64,000 nt of DNA from Protea cynaroides (lineage: Eukaryota; Streptophyta; Magnoliopsida; Proteales; Proteaceae), in contig CM053270.1 in the NCBI GenBank assembly GCA_028583415.1, forward strand, positions 7,200,342 to 7,264,341. The letters are read 5' to 3'. Shown here piece by piece: positions 10,223 to 22,509 of the stretch. The notes under the pieces were generated by a model. It searched no databases and was not told where the DNA came from. It saw only the letters and a program-made list of their open reading frames with translations. A program made the position numbers and the translations under genes. Every line of letters begins with the position of its first letter. Positions within the stretch are counted from its first letter, which is position 1.

Positions 10223-12522
10223 TGTCACACCCCAATTCCACACCATTCAGAATGGTGTGATGAACCGTCAATAAACCAACGGTTCAACCAGGATCTCAAA
10301 ATAGGCTATCCCACATATGTTAAACCAAAAAACATTCCACATTAATCAGAGGTAATAAAATAAATAGTGGAAGTCTTACAGATAATGAACTGAGGTCTAA
10401 ACATGATAAATAATTAATATTCCATTTATTTCCAAGTAACCAAAACATAACTGAATACATATTACAATATCCAAATACGAAAACTAAACACTAAACGTAT
10501 CCATCGCTGAAACGCTCGCGTAACGAACCATGTTCGTCCTCCACAGCTTTCTCATTCGTAGCCTCCACCCGTTCGTATGTTGGCATGTAGACATAGTCTT
10601 CAATCATAGTACCTGCAATATCATAAACTAAAAAGATTTACGCGCGCGAGGGTCAGCTCTCCAACTTGAGCTCAGTGAGTAGCCAAAACAATGCAACAAT
10701 ACATATGGATGCAAAAAGTCAATTTATATCTTTGGTCCGGTTTAAAGTTTGCAGTATGCTATAGAAAGGTTGAGGTAGCCAAAGGTCACGTTTATTGACT
10801 CCGCCTCTATACATGAGTGTGTGACGTTACCCGAAGATCACGTTTATCGTCAACTCACATGCACCCAATCATGAACAATATATAACAAATGTTACGTTTA
10901 TTGCCATATAATGCCATACCAACACGTAAGCCCCTATTGGCGAGGGCTACAAACTGGGCTCGCAACTAACCAATCCTAATGCCAAATAATGTATCCAAGG
11001 CCTCACCCCAACATCCCTCAGAATGTCCATAGAGATAGAGCTAAGGTCCCCCGGTAGAGTATAGGACTCAAGGACCGAGACCAACTCCCCTGATACTCTA
11101 CGACATAATAGTTTTGCTAAGGTAATGGCGATACGACGATGCTAATGCACAAGACTTGAGTTAGAGATAGAGCTAAAGTGCTGAGACCCGCCAAAGGTTA
11201 ACGTTTATTGACGTCCTCATCACACCTCCCCTGATACTCGCTCGCATCAAGTACATCAACCACACACATACAAGCACATGCCTATTCCTATCATCATCAT
11301 CATCATCATGTTATAAAGGATAAAGTAAATATGCATGAACAAATAATAGAAATATTGGATGGCATGCTGTATGCATATTACAAACATATTCACATAGAAT
11401 CAAGCATGGCATTGGACTCAAGAAATAGAAAACAGTTTATTATTAACCAATTTAGTTTGGAGTTAAGGTTCCTCACCTTAGCTTGCTAATATATACTTTT
11501 CCAAGCTTTAGAATCACCTTTACAATGTTATTATATTGCTAGAAAACCTAACAAAGTCGATAGAATTTAATTAGAATTAATTTCCAATTTAAAAACCATG
11601 CTGTTAACTGAGGGTCGATGCTCAGAATGCATAGGGTCGATGGGTCTATCGACCCTACCCTCTGTCTGAACTTCCCGAATGCTGAGGGTCGATGGTCAGA
11701 ATGCATAGGGTCGATGGGTCTATCGACCCTGTGTGCGACCCTCGGTGCACTCTGGTCCAATTTCCAATTTTTAATTCATTCTTCATGTTTGGGGTCCTAT
11801 GACTTGCTTCCACCATTCATTCTATACATGTTCTATGGTTTAGAACTATACTTTATTCACCTACATGGTTTCAATGAATTCCTCCATGGTTTTTCATGAA
11901 AACCTAACCATGAATGGAGGATTTGGGTTTCTCCTAAGTCATATCCTCTTCATAAACCATTCTAAAGTCTTAACTAAATCATGGGGAATGTATTCATACC
12001 TTAGTTTTGCTGAGATTCTGAGTTGCTCTGAATTTCCTCTTCTTCCTTGGCCTTTTCTTCAAGTTTTTCTTCTCTTCTTCTCTTCCTTCTCTTCCTTTTC
12101 TCCCAATCCAATTAGGGTTGTAAAAGGAGTGAAAGAGGCTTAGGGACATCCTATTTATAGAGTAAAACCTCCCAAAATAAGTCCCATTGAGTTTAGGAAA
12201 GGTTCTAATCGAAATTAGGAAGGTTTCCTAATTTTCGGTTCGTGCTATTTTTCCCGAGTACAGAGGGTCGATGGTGAGGGTCGATGAGAGGGTCGGACAA
12301 CTCATAGACCCTCATCGACCCTGGTTGAGGGTCGATGGGAGGGTCGGACCTGCCTGTTAAAACATGCGACCCTACCCTCATTTTGACTGTTTTTGGGTAA
12401 ATTTTCATATTGGGTCTTGGGTTTCTTCACACACTTGGTCCACTTGGCTCGACCATGATATGAAGACGGATTCCGACACGAAATATAAGGTTAGGCCGGG
12501 TTCGTGGCGTGCGGGTCTTACA
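10223..12522 (-). repeat. 3' LTR of E2 (left copy)
   Basis: On the plus strand it runs from TGTCACACCCC to GCGGGTCTTACA; 2300 bp. Minus-strand TATA in cctatttatagag near 12150-12162. Hairpin-forming copies agggtcgat-6 nt-atcgaccct lie at about 11634-11657 and 11706-11729, and a second GGTCGA cluster lies at 12263-12370. Compared with the right LTR it lacks a short 'gagggtcgatca' repeat (right copy about 19646) and one 'gagggtc' unit near 12330. Confidence 0.95.
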
Positions 12523-12645
12523 ACTCCACCACCCTTAAAAGAAATTTCATCCTCGAAATTTGAAAGTACGAATCTTACAACTCCCCCATCCTTAAATGAA
12601 TTTTGTCCTCAAAATTAGAACGAATCTTACAACTCCCCTATCCTT
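12523..12645 (-). promoter_or_regulatory. PPT of E2, present three times
   Basis: On the minus strand the purine tract occurs as complements of actccaccaccctt (12523-12536), ctcccccatcctt (12580-12592) and actcccctatcctt (12632-12645). Each is followed leftward by a copy of the LTR start (TGTAAGA-like; plus-strand tcttaca), and each unit includes the 'aaatttcgaggac'-type leader. Only the leftmost unit borders the full LTR. Confidence 0.85.
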
Positions 12646-12679
12646 AAAATAAATTTTGTCCTCAAAATTTTGAATTTAC

Positions 12680-13720
12680 TTCGGAGTCAATAGGTGGGAA
12701 TTCTATTTCCGCATTGCATCTTATTCCTCCTATGCACTCTTCTCCACGTATTGTCTTTGCCAGGTTACCTTCACATAATAATTATCCCGGCTTTGGAAAC
12801 ATTGTACCTTCCCACTAGTGAACTAGGCTGGTACCACTTCGATAGTTAAACATTCTATCTAATCCAGTGATTCCGTGGTCAATACCTTTAATAAGTGATT
12901 CCGTGGTCAATACCTTTAATATGGATCTTTAATGTACTTCTTCAATAGTGACACACGAAATACATCATGCACACTAGACATGGACAGAGGTAACACTAAT
13001 TGATATGCAACTTTTCTACGTCTCCCCAAAGTTTATAAGATCCAACACATATATAAATTATGACTTTCCCTTCTTGTCTAATCATTTCAAACTGTGCATA
13101 AGTGATATCTTCAAAAACACTTTGTCATTTATGGCGAACTCAAGGTCTTGGTGTCTATTATGACAATCCTGAGCTATCTTAGCCCTTTTCTTTGATCTTG
13201 TCTACCACTCGATAGTTTTCCTCCATAGACTTAGGTCTTAAAATTCTTCATTCACCGACTTCATTCCAAAACTGAGGGGTTTGACATTTCTACCGTACCA
13301 TGATTTATAGGTGACATTTACATGGTAGCTTAGTAGTAACTTCAATTCACGGTAACTTATCAACTCAAGTTCCTTGAAATCAATTTTACAAGCTCAGAGC
13401 ATAGCTCTTAGGATCTGTATAGTCCGCTCTGACTGTCCGTCGGTTTGAGGTAAAGTGCGGTACTAAACTTCAACTTTGTTCCCATTATCTTCTGTAGATC
13501 CTCCCAAAACTTTGAAATAAAGCATAAGCCTCTGACCAACACTAAGCTCTCATGCATACCATTCAGTGTGGCAATATTATCCATATATAGCTCAGTTAGC
13601 CGCTCCAAAGTATACCGGGGTCGTATAGCAATGGAATGAGCCATCTTCATAAGGCGATCAACAATCACCCAAACTGCGTCAACCGATCAGTGGTATACCG
13701 GTGACATAGTTCATTGTAAT
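12680..13720 (-). pseudogene. pol: E2 integrase and chromodomain remains
   Basis: On the minus strand, an ORF at 13408-13668 encodes IVDRLMKMAHSIAIRPRYT, LYMDNIATLNGMHES and FWEDLQKIMGTKLKFSTA, the integrase core. The usual SDRD motif reads LVRG and the QSER motif reads QSGL, so at least two of the three DDE residues are gone. To the left (12690-13110) pieces of the integrase C-terminus and the chromodomain can be followed in changing frames. The same region of E3 is at 31801-32680. Confidence 0.8.
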
Positions 13721-14219
13721 GCAGTTCCACTTTCAGACTGGCTCCGATAGTTTTTATTGTGAGCGCTGTTGGTCTTTGTCTTTCAGCCTTTACTTGTTGA
13801 TAATTCAGACACTGGAACACGCACTAAGCCACATTTGTTATCTCTTCAGGTCATGGTACATGTTGGTACTCCAGGATATCCTGAATATGGAGTACAATGG
13901 CTCTTATCCTTATCCTCTTCATAATATCCGAGTCTTCACCTTCATGTATTCAGAGTCTACCCCTGTATCTGAGTACCGTCTCCGCATCCAAAGTAAGTCA
14001 GGGTTAGGTTTTTCTTTCTCTAAGTCTTCTTGTACCGTTCTTATATACAGATATAACAAAATTACTACTTTTTCTTCATCCCTAAGTTATCGCTCAATTG
14101 GATCATCACGAGTTTCTATTATATGTTACTCTTCTTCCAAATCTGAATCTGTTGCTGCGGAACATGAGGCAACATTTATACTAGGTCCTCCTTCGGACTT
14201 CATAATTCCCTTTTTTTTT

Positions 14220-15420
14220 GCTTAAGGCTTAGCTACTACATTAACCTTGCTCAGTAACCTTGAATATCACGGTCTTAATCCTTCAATGTTCAAACCATTT
14301 TTCCTATCCTCGTGTTCAACTCTTTCTAATGAAAAGATAAATAAAACACTTGTAATCCGATCTAATCTAAAATTCTTCTCCGTTTAAATAATGTCTCCAA
14401 GTCTTGATTGCATGAATCACAATTATTTACTCCAATCATGGGTTGGGTAACTCTTCTCATGCTCTTTCAGTTTTCTTAAAGCATATGAAATCGCTTATTT
14501 ACCTTACATCAACCCGCATCCTAGATCCAATCCGAAAGCTCCAATGGATAGGGTAAAAGGTTTCCTTGGTGCCGAAACGATCAAGATGGGAGCTGATATC
14601 AATCTTACTTTAGAATCTGGAAATATACTTTACCCTTGTTAGTCAAATTAAACTCCTCTCCCTTCCTGGTTAGCTTGGTAAGAGGTTTTGAAATCTTAGA
14701 GTGGTCCTCCAAAATTGTCAGTAATAACCAGCTAAACCCAAGAAGCTTCTGATCTTCGTAATACTCTTTAGGTGTTTCTCACCATATGATTACCTCTATC
14801 CTAACAGGATCCACTTTAATCCCTTTTTATGATGCTACGTGATCTAATAAGATCACTTTGTTTAATCGGGTCTCATAATCCTTGGAATTGGCAGTAAGCT
14901 TTTCACTTCTCAACTATTGTGAAGCTGTTCTAAAATCCGTTGTATGAGTTGCTTCATTCTTGGAATAAACCAAAATATCATCTATGAAAACTATGACCGA
15001 CGTGTCCAACATGTCATGAAATACCCAGTTCATCAGTTCCATAAAAGATGTGAGGGCATTGGTTAATCCAAACGTCAAAATCGATAACTCATAATGTCCA
15101 ATCCCGATTTTAACAGCTATCTTCGAGATATTTCTGTCCAAAATTCTTCAGCTGATGCTATCTTGATCGAAGGTCAATCTTAGAAAATACTTTTACTCCT
15201 TGCAACTATTTAAAAAAGTCATCGATCTGAGGTAGTAGATATCGATTCTTGATCTTGAACTTGTTTAGTTCCCGGTAGTCTATGCATAATCTGACACTAC
15301 CGTCCTTCTTCTTCACGAATTGCATTGGCGTTCCCTGTGATGCAATACTTAGCCGATTAGAACCATTGTCTAATAACTCTTGTAGTTGAGTCTCAATTTC
15401 TTCAACTCCATAGGAGCTAA
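14220..15420 (-). pseudogene. pol: E2 reverse transcriptase and RNase H remains
   Basis: Minus-strand ORF 14914-15141 has GHYELSILTFGLTNALTSF, MNWVFHDMLDTSVIVFIDDI and LVYSK, so the RT active-site FIDD is still present. RNase H lies to the left near 14240-14560 in degraded form, and RT fingers (with the complement of KKKDGS..LCIDY at about 15280-15320) to the right. Stops and frameshifts separate all blocks. A plus-strand ORF of 168 codons at 13719-14225 runs antisense to this region and is a shadow. Confidence 0.8.
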
Positions 15421-15739
15421 TCTACAGGTGCCTTTGACACCAGTATCGTCCTTGGTAACAAGTCGATGATGAACTTGGTCGCATGATCAGATGGTAACCC
15501 AGGTAAGTCTTCTGGAACACATCAGGAATTTATGCATCACATCAATACCTTCCATCTGTGGTACTTATTGGGTGACGTATACCGCAGACACCATATATCC
15601 ATCTTCTTTCTCTTCAAAGCATTTCTTTGCCTTTAGCATAGAGAGGATCAGCTTTCGCTTCTTAGGCAACATGCTTCCACTAATACCAAATTATGTGTCA
15701 TCTTTATTCTTGAATGATAACCTCTTCTATGCATGTAAT

Positions 15740-15870
15740 CACTTTGTAGAGTGTTGAGACAACCAGTCTATTCCCAAGATGACGTCAAAGTCTGCCATCT
15801 CAAGTCTAATTAGGTTGCGTCCAAATTTCACCCATCCATACGATTTAGACATTGTTCATAACACTCATCT
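15740..15870 (-). pseudogene. E2 protease remnant
   Basis: On the minus strand the motif MADFDVILGIDWLSQHST can be read at about 15815-15750, equal to the segment after the protease active site in E1 and E3. The active-site part itself is not clear. Confidence 0.65.
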
Positions 15871-16599
15871 AATACAACATTTAATCCAAAAGGGCTTGAA
15901 CTAAAAAAATCTAGTATTAAGGTCTTAAGAGCTTGTCTAGTTCCTTCATCTCTTATGATTTTTTTTAAAGACTATCGTCAAAATCTCATATTTCACTCAT
16001 TAGCTTATATTTCTTTTATCCTTGCTGTTCTACCCTGATCTCTCTTTCATATACCTCAAAAATATCTTGTGATTGTTACTTCATATCCCAAGTCTATCTA
16101 TAAGTATTAGGGTATATGCTTATAATTACATTAATTCAGCCAAACTATTTGGTCTTTACTTAATCATATTCCTCAACATTGGGCATAACTCAATTATCAT
16201 TGTATTAAATCGAGTACTACTTATGCCATGACTTTATCCTTGTATCCACTCTTAAATTTGCCTTTAGGAATCTTCTACCTTGTCAAAATTCATACCGATA
16301 TAACCATCATTAACTCTACTTGAGTGCTATCTATTTCTTTACTGGCTACTCTTAATAGTTCCCACATTTTCTCATGCACTCTTTTACAGACATGATTCAT
16401 ATCCATCCATTTAGCAATTTCAAAACAAATTCTCCATCACTTCATCTGAGTTTCATTGGCTATAGCATTTAATCTGAATCCAATCATCTTTCTTCCAATA
16501 ATTCCATTATCACTTCACATCATTATCAACAATGATTAGGGAGTGTATAAATCAGAATATTCATCCAAAAGTGATTTACTTTCTTCTATCAATTTAGCA

Positions 16600-17760
16600 T
16601 AATGACAAACACTTGCTTTATCTAGTGAACCTAGGTTTACTGTGATCACCCAACCGGCATCAAAAGATCGTTAAATTGCATGGTGGTCCAAATATATGAA
16701 AATAGAGGTTTTACAGTTCTTGACCTCATGGTTACAAGTTCTATTGAGTATATATAATGCCATTGGTCAAGGCACTATAGGAATAAATCTGGAGAAGATT
16801 TCATACATCAGTATATCAGGTATAAATCTGAAGAAAATTTTCGTACATCAATAAATCAGGTATAAATCAGTAGATGTACGCTCAACATGATTAAGCATTT
16901 AACTATTCATTGAGTTTGTATCTCTGTTCATGTTGTCGATCATGAGAATGGTGTAGATTGGTATAATCAGGACTAATACTAAAGAAACAATATCTGTAAC
17001 TCCAGTTGACAGGTTCAATCAAGAAGGTATCCTGTCAAGACACGCGAATTTAAAATCTGGTATGTGCATCCTCTATAATCATAAGAGTAAATCAATAATG
17101 CACTGCATCCTATATAATCATATCCAGTTATATGGCCACAATTAGATTTGATCCTCTACTGAAAACGTTTAAGGCTTCGTCTTCAGAAAATATTCTTCAA
17201 TCCCTGTTGGATCATTCTGTCATAATGCAGCTATCCCATACTTCGGTGGCTGATAAGGGTAACCACCTTGATACACTGCTTGTTGTGCACCAAACTTCTG
17301 CACTGGGGTATGCATTACTGGGACTTACTGTATGGTAAGCACTGTGTTATAGCTAACATGTGTTGGGGTACAGTGATGCTACCAATTGGTACCATACTTT
17401 GTTCGACCCGGAGGTGTTGATGTAGCATCAGTAACTTGGGTAGCAACTTGCATAGTCGGTCTCATCTGTTGTTGCTCTTGTATTTTATTGGGTCAAGTTT
17501 ATGACAACCATAACCAAGGTACTTAATAGTCTAGGTGGTTGGCTGGAGTGGCCTGGTTTTTCACCTCCTCTCATTTGCTTCAATCTGATTATCATTATTT
17601 AGTATCTACTCATATCAGTTTTCATTACCCATTCTCGACCCAAATAGTGGTGGGGTCAAGTTGCAACATCTCTTCATAATGCTCAGTGGGCAATGGATCA
17701 GCGTGTAATGGATCTCACTCTAAATCTCCACATCACCCAAGAGTATAGCTTTATTTTTTT
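16600..17760 (-). pseudogene. gag: E2 gag remnant
   Basis: Heavily degraded, but on the minus strand PTEHYEEMLQLDPTTIWVENG can be read near 17700-17635, the start of a Tekay gag. The equivalent E3 region (36700-36780) has the same text. No ORF longer than about 70 codons survives in sense. Confidence 0.6.
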
Positions 17761-18238
17761 TTATAGTTGCTCTTATTCTTAAAGTTTGGCCATTATTCTC
17801 TTATCTCTGTTGGATTTAGCCCGAGATCATTTCCTTTATCTCTACAGGGTTTTGGCATTACTAGCCATTTTCCTTCTTCCTCTGTCCTACATCGAGTTTC
17901 ACATCTTGAGAGTACCAACTCGGTATTCTAATTTTCTGCTATACAGAAGCTCCCTTCTTGCTACTGTACTATATCTTTATATACTTGGATAACTACCCAA
18001 CTTATAGATAATACCCTAAATTGTTTGTTTATTAGGATAATTTTTTTGGTCTTCTCTTTCTGTGTGAGTGTATATATATGGTTCCACCTTTTATATGTAC
18101 ATTATCGTCTTGTTTAATTTCTGTCTCAACCAACACAGGTGCTTATGGTTTGTTTGTATTAAAGCTTTTAATTTTTCCTAACTTAGTTCATGGACTCCAG
18201 TGGAAGTATTCAGGTTTAATGGGTAAGGCCTACGAGAT

Positions 18239-18250
18239 GCTCTGATACCA
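18239..18250 (-). promoter_or_regulatory. Primer-binding site of E2
   Basis: Plus-strand gctctgatacca is the complement of TGGTATCAGAGC, the 12-base match to the 3' end of plant initiator tRNA-Met used by Tekay and many other elements. It lies 3 bases from the 5' LTR. It fixes the element as minus-strand. Confidence 0.95.
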
Positions 18251-18253
18251 AGT

Positions 18254-20583
18254 TGTCACACCCCAATTCCGCACCATTCGGAATGGTGTGATGTGATGAA
18301 CCGTCAATAAACCAACGGTTCAACCAGGATCTCAAAATAGGCTATCCCACATATGATAAACCAAAACACATTCCACATTAATCAGAGGTAATAAAATAAA
18401 TAGCGGAAGTCTTACAGATAATGAACTGAGGTCTAAACATGATAAATAATTAATATTTCATTTATTTTCATGTAACCAAAACATAACTGAATACATATTA
18501 CAATATCAAAATACGAAAACTAAACACTAAACGTATCCATCGCTGAAACGCTCGCGTAACGAACCATGTTCGTCCTCCACAGCTTTCTCTTTCGTAGCCT
18601 CCACCCGTTCGTATGTTGGGATGTAGACATAGTCTTCAATCATAGTACCTGCAATATCATAAACTAAAAAGATTTACGCGCGCGAGGGTCAGCTCTCCAA
18701 CTTGAGCTCAGTGAGTAGCCAAAACAATGCAACAATACATATGCATGCAAAAAGTCAATTTATATCTTTGGTCTGGTTTAAAGTTTGCAGTATGCTATAG
18801 AAAGGTTGAGGTAGCCAAAGGTCGCGTTTTTTGACTCCGCCTCTATACACGAGTGTGTGACGTTACCCGAAGATCACATTTATCGTCAACTCACATGCAC
18901 CCAATCATGAACAATATATAACAAAGGTTACGTTTATTGCCATATAGTGCCATACCAATACGTAAGCCCCTGTTGGCGAGGGCTGCAAACTGGGCTCGCA
19001 ACTAACCAATCCTAATGCCAAACAGTGTATCCAAGGCCTCACCCCAGCATCCCTCAGAATGTCCATAGAGATAGAGCTAAGGCCCCCCGGTAGAGTATAG
19101 GACTCAAGGACCGAGACCACCTCCCCTGATACTCTACGACATAATAGTTCTACTAAGGTAATGACGATACGACGATGCTAATGCACAAGACTTGAGTTAG
19201 AGATAGAGCTAAAGTGCTGAGACCCGCCAAAGGTTAACATTTATTGATGTCCTCATCACACCTCCCCTGATACTCGCTCGCATCAAATACATCAACCACA
19301 CACATACAAGCACATGCCTATTCCTATCATCATCATCATCATCATGTTATAAACGATAAAGTAAATATGCATGAACAAATAATAGAAATATTGGATGGCA
19401 TGCTGTATGAACATTACAAACATATTCGCATAGAATCAAGCATGGCATTGGACTCAAGAAATAGAAAACAGTTTATTATTAACCAAATTATTTTGGAGTT
19501 AAGGTTCCTCACCTTAGCTTGCTAATAGATACTTTTCCAAGCTTTAGAATCACCTTTACAATGTTATTATATTGCTAGAAAACCTAACAAAGTCGATAGA
19601 ATTTAATTAGAATTAATTTCCAATTTAAAAACTATGCTGTTAACTGAGGGTCGATCAGAGGGTCGATGCTCAGAATGCATAGGGTCGATGGGTCTATCGA
19701 CCCTACCCTCTGTCTGAACTTCCCAAATGCTGAGGGTCGATGGTCAGAATGCATAGGGTCGATGGGTCTATCGACCCTGTGTGCGACCCTCGGTGCACTC
19801 TGGTCCAATTTCCAATTTTTAATTCATTCTTCATGTTTGGGGTCCTATGGCTTGCTTCCACCATTCATTCTATACATGTTCTATGGTTTAGAACTATACT
19901 TTATTCACCTACATGGTTTTAATGAATTCCTCCATGGTTTTCCATGAAAACCTAACCATGAATGGATGATTTGGGTTCCTCCTAAGTCGTATCCTCTTCA
20001 TAAACCATTCTAAAGTCTTAACTAAATCATGGGGAATGTATTCATACCTTAGTTTTGCTGAGATTCTGAGTTGCTCTGAATTTCCTCTTCTTCCTTAGCC
20101 TTTTCTTCAAGTTTTCCTTGTCTTCCTCTCTTCCTTCTCTTCTCTTTCTCTCAATCCAATTAGGGTTGTAAAAGGAGTGAAAGAGGCTTAGGGACGTCCT
20201 ATTTATAGATTAAAACCTCCCAAAATAAGTCTCATTGAGTTTAGGAAAGGTTCCAATCGAAATTAGGAAGGTTTCCTAATTTTCGGTTCGTGCTGTTTTT
20301 CCCGAGTACAGAGGGTCGATGGTGAGGGTCGATGAGAGGGTCAGACAACTCATAGACCCTCATCGACCCTGGTTGAGGGTCAATGGTGAGGGTCGATGGG
20401 AGGGTCGAACCTGCCTGTTAAAACATGCGACCCTACCCTCATTTTGACTGTTTTTGGGTAAATTTTCATATTGGGTCTTGGGTTTCTTCACACACTTGGT
20501 CCACTTGGCTCGACCATGATATGAAGACGGATCCCGACACGAAATATAAGGTTAGGCCGGGTTCGTGGCGTGCGGGTCTTACA
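18254..20583 (-). repeat. 5' LTR of E2 (right copy)
   Basis: On the plus strand TGTCACACCCC to GCGGGTCTTACA; 2330 bp. TATA at about 20200-20212 (minus strand), GGTCGA clusters at 20305-20440 (U3) and 19645-19790 (leader), and the catcatcatcatcatcatg run near 19328. It would drive E2 transcription leftward. Confidence 0.95.
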
Positions 20584-22424
20584 AGTTATTCACGCAATCA
20601 AGACCTGGAGACACTACCTTTATGGTGAAAAGTTTCAGATTAAATCGGATCACAAGAGCTTAACTTACCTTTTCACTCAGAAGGACCTGAATATGAGACA
20701 GAGGAGATGGATGGAATTTTTGAAAGATTATGATTGTGACATCCAGTACCATCCGGGTAAGGAAAACGTTGTGGCTAATGCCTTAAGCCGAAAGTGGGCA
20801 TCGAAGCCTGAGGCAGGACCTAGTACAAATGTTGTATTGTGTGCTGCAGCCTCAAGCTCAATAGAAAATGATGAAGAGTATATATTAGAAACTGCAGGAG
20901 ATCCAGTGGAACAGGGCTTAATTCATAAGTTCACGTTGATGTTCACAGCTTTGAAGATCTCATTGGATCTCATAAATGAGGTCAAAGTAGCAATCCTACA
21001 GGATCCACACCTCAAGACTGTGCAAGAAGATCTAGAGAAGGGTAAAAGCAATCATGACTTTACCTTGGATTCAGACAAGGTACTCAGGTATCGTGGACGA
21101 TTATGTATACCTGAGAGTGAGAACTCAAATATCAGAGATCAAGTTATGATAGAAGCTCATTACACCCCATATTCGGTACATCCAGGAAGCACCAAGAGGT
21201 ACCATGATTTAAGAAGATTATATTGGTGGAGGGGTACGAAAGTAGATGTAGCTTGGTTCGTATTCCAATGTCTGAATTGCCAGCAAGTTAAAGCTGAAAG
21301 GCAGAGACCCACAGGTTTGCTACAACCACTACCGGATCCAGCATGGAAGTGAGATTATATCACAATGGATTTCGTCACTGGCCTACCCTTGACACCAAGG
21401 TCAATGGATGCAGTTTGGGTTATAGTCGATTAATTTACCAAGACAGCTCGATTCATCGCTATCAGACCTCAGTATACCATGGAGAAGCTGGCCAAGCTAT
21501 ATGTGGATAATATAGTCAGACTTCATGACGTCCTAGAAAGTATAGTATCTAATAGAGATCCCCGTTTATCAAAGTTCGGGGGAAGGATTACAGAATGCAA
21601 TGAGAACCAAGCTGAAGTTTAGCACAACTTTTCATCCTCAAACAGATGGGCAGTCAAAAAGAACTATTCAAATCTTAAAAGATATGCTCAGAGCGTGTGT
21701 TCTAGATTTCAAAGGAACTTGGGACGAGAAGCTTTCACTCATCGAGTTTGCTTATAACAACAGTTACTAGACTACGATCCAGATGGCTCCATATGAAGCA
21801 CTCTAGGGGAAGAAATGTCATACACCTCTGTTATGGAATGAGGTGGGAGAGAGAAGGATTGTAGGACCGGAGTTCGTCAAAGAAACTTGTCGAGTGATTG
21901 ATCAAATTAAGGAAAGAGTGAAGACAGCTCAAGTTCAACAAAAGCACTATGCAGATAACCGACGTCGAGATCTAGAGTTTGCAGTGGATGATAATGTGTT
22001 CTCGAAGATATCACCTGTGCGAGGTCTGAAACGGTTTGGTAAGAAGGGGAAGCAATGCCCCAGGTATGTGGGACCATACAAGATTTTGACCAGACGTGGT
22101 AATGTGGCATATCAACTGGCACTACCACCATCCATGTCAAGCGTTCATGATGCGTTCCATGTATCTTTATTGAAGAAGTATGTCAGGGATCCATCGCACA
22201 TCTTGATAGCAGACCCACCAGACTTGACAGAGGACTTAACATTTGAAGTAATACCTGTGATGCTCACAAGTCGAAAGGTACAACACCTTCGAAGCAAGGA
22301 TATCCACTATGTCAAAGTGCATTGGAAAAGCCAAGATGTAGAAGAAATTACTTGGGAGGAAGAGAACGCAATGAGAAAGGAATACCCTAACCTTTTCGAT
22401 GACCAAGGTACATTCAAATTTTGA
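20584..22424 (+). pseudogene. pol: E1 pol, second part: RNase H end, integrase and chromodomain
   Basis: The protein resumes after E2 with VIHAIKTWRHYLYGEKF and LTYLFTQKDLNMRQRRW (end of RNase H). Integrase follows: HHCC zinc finger (HPGSTKRYH and CLNCQQVK), core DDE block starting MDFVTGLPLTPRS with VSNRDP, then a frameshift near 21560 and FHPQTDGQSKRTIQ, in which the family's catalytic Glu (QSERT) is Lys. Stops occur at 21352 (TGG to TGA), 21432, 21769 and 21807. From 21843 a clean 193-codon ORF carries the integrase C-terminus (VRGLKRFGKKGKQCPRYVGPY) and a chromodomain (HYVKVHWKSQDVEEITWEEE), which is thought to direct insertion to heterochromatin. Confidence 0.92.
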
Positions 22425-22440
22425 GGCCAAAATTTTTTTT

Positions 22441-22509
22441 AAGGGTGGGGGAGTTGTGAAACCTACATGCAAATTTCGGGGATGAAATTTCTTTTAAGGG
22501 TGGGGGAGT
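22441..22509 (+). promoter_or_regulatory. Polypurine tract of E1, present twice
   Basis: The 14-mer aagggtgggggagt occurs at 22441-22454 and again at 22496-22509, the second copy directly before the LTR start TGTAGGACCC. After the first copy the sequence reads TGTGAAACC, an LTR-like start, before a second 'aaatttcggggatgaaattt' leader. The PPT primes plus-strand DNA synthesis; the proximal copy fits the LTR edge. Confidence 0.85.

Larger units (their letters stand above)
10223..20583 (-). mobile_element. Complete Tekay/Del chromovirus E2, minus strand
   Basis: An element with two similar subfamily-A LTRs (10223-12522 and 18254-20583), PBS and PPT in the right places, and remains of gag-pol between. 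It is inserted into the RNase H gene of E1. The flanks are ggtta (10218-10222) and agtta (20584-20588), a 5-bp duplication with one mismatch, and the host protein frame continues exactly if the element is removed. The LTRs look only a few percent different by eye (short indels, few substitutions), while the internal coding region is much more degraded than that suggests. Confidence 0.95.

Noticed and set aside
13719..14225. Plus-strand ORF of 168 codons
   Set aside because: It lies antisense to the integrase/RNase H remains of E2, with no domain and no conserved counterpart in E3 (where the same strand is broken).
18239..18250. tRNA-like sequence at the LTR edges
   Set aside because: Only 12 bases complementary to initiator tRNA-Met; these are primer-binding sites, not tRNA genes. 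No tRNA or rRNA gene was seen.
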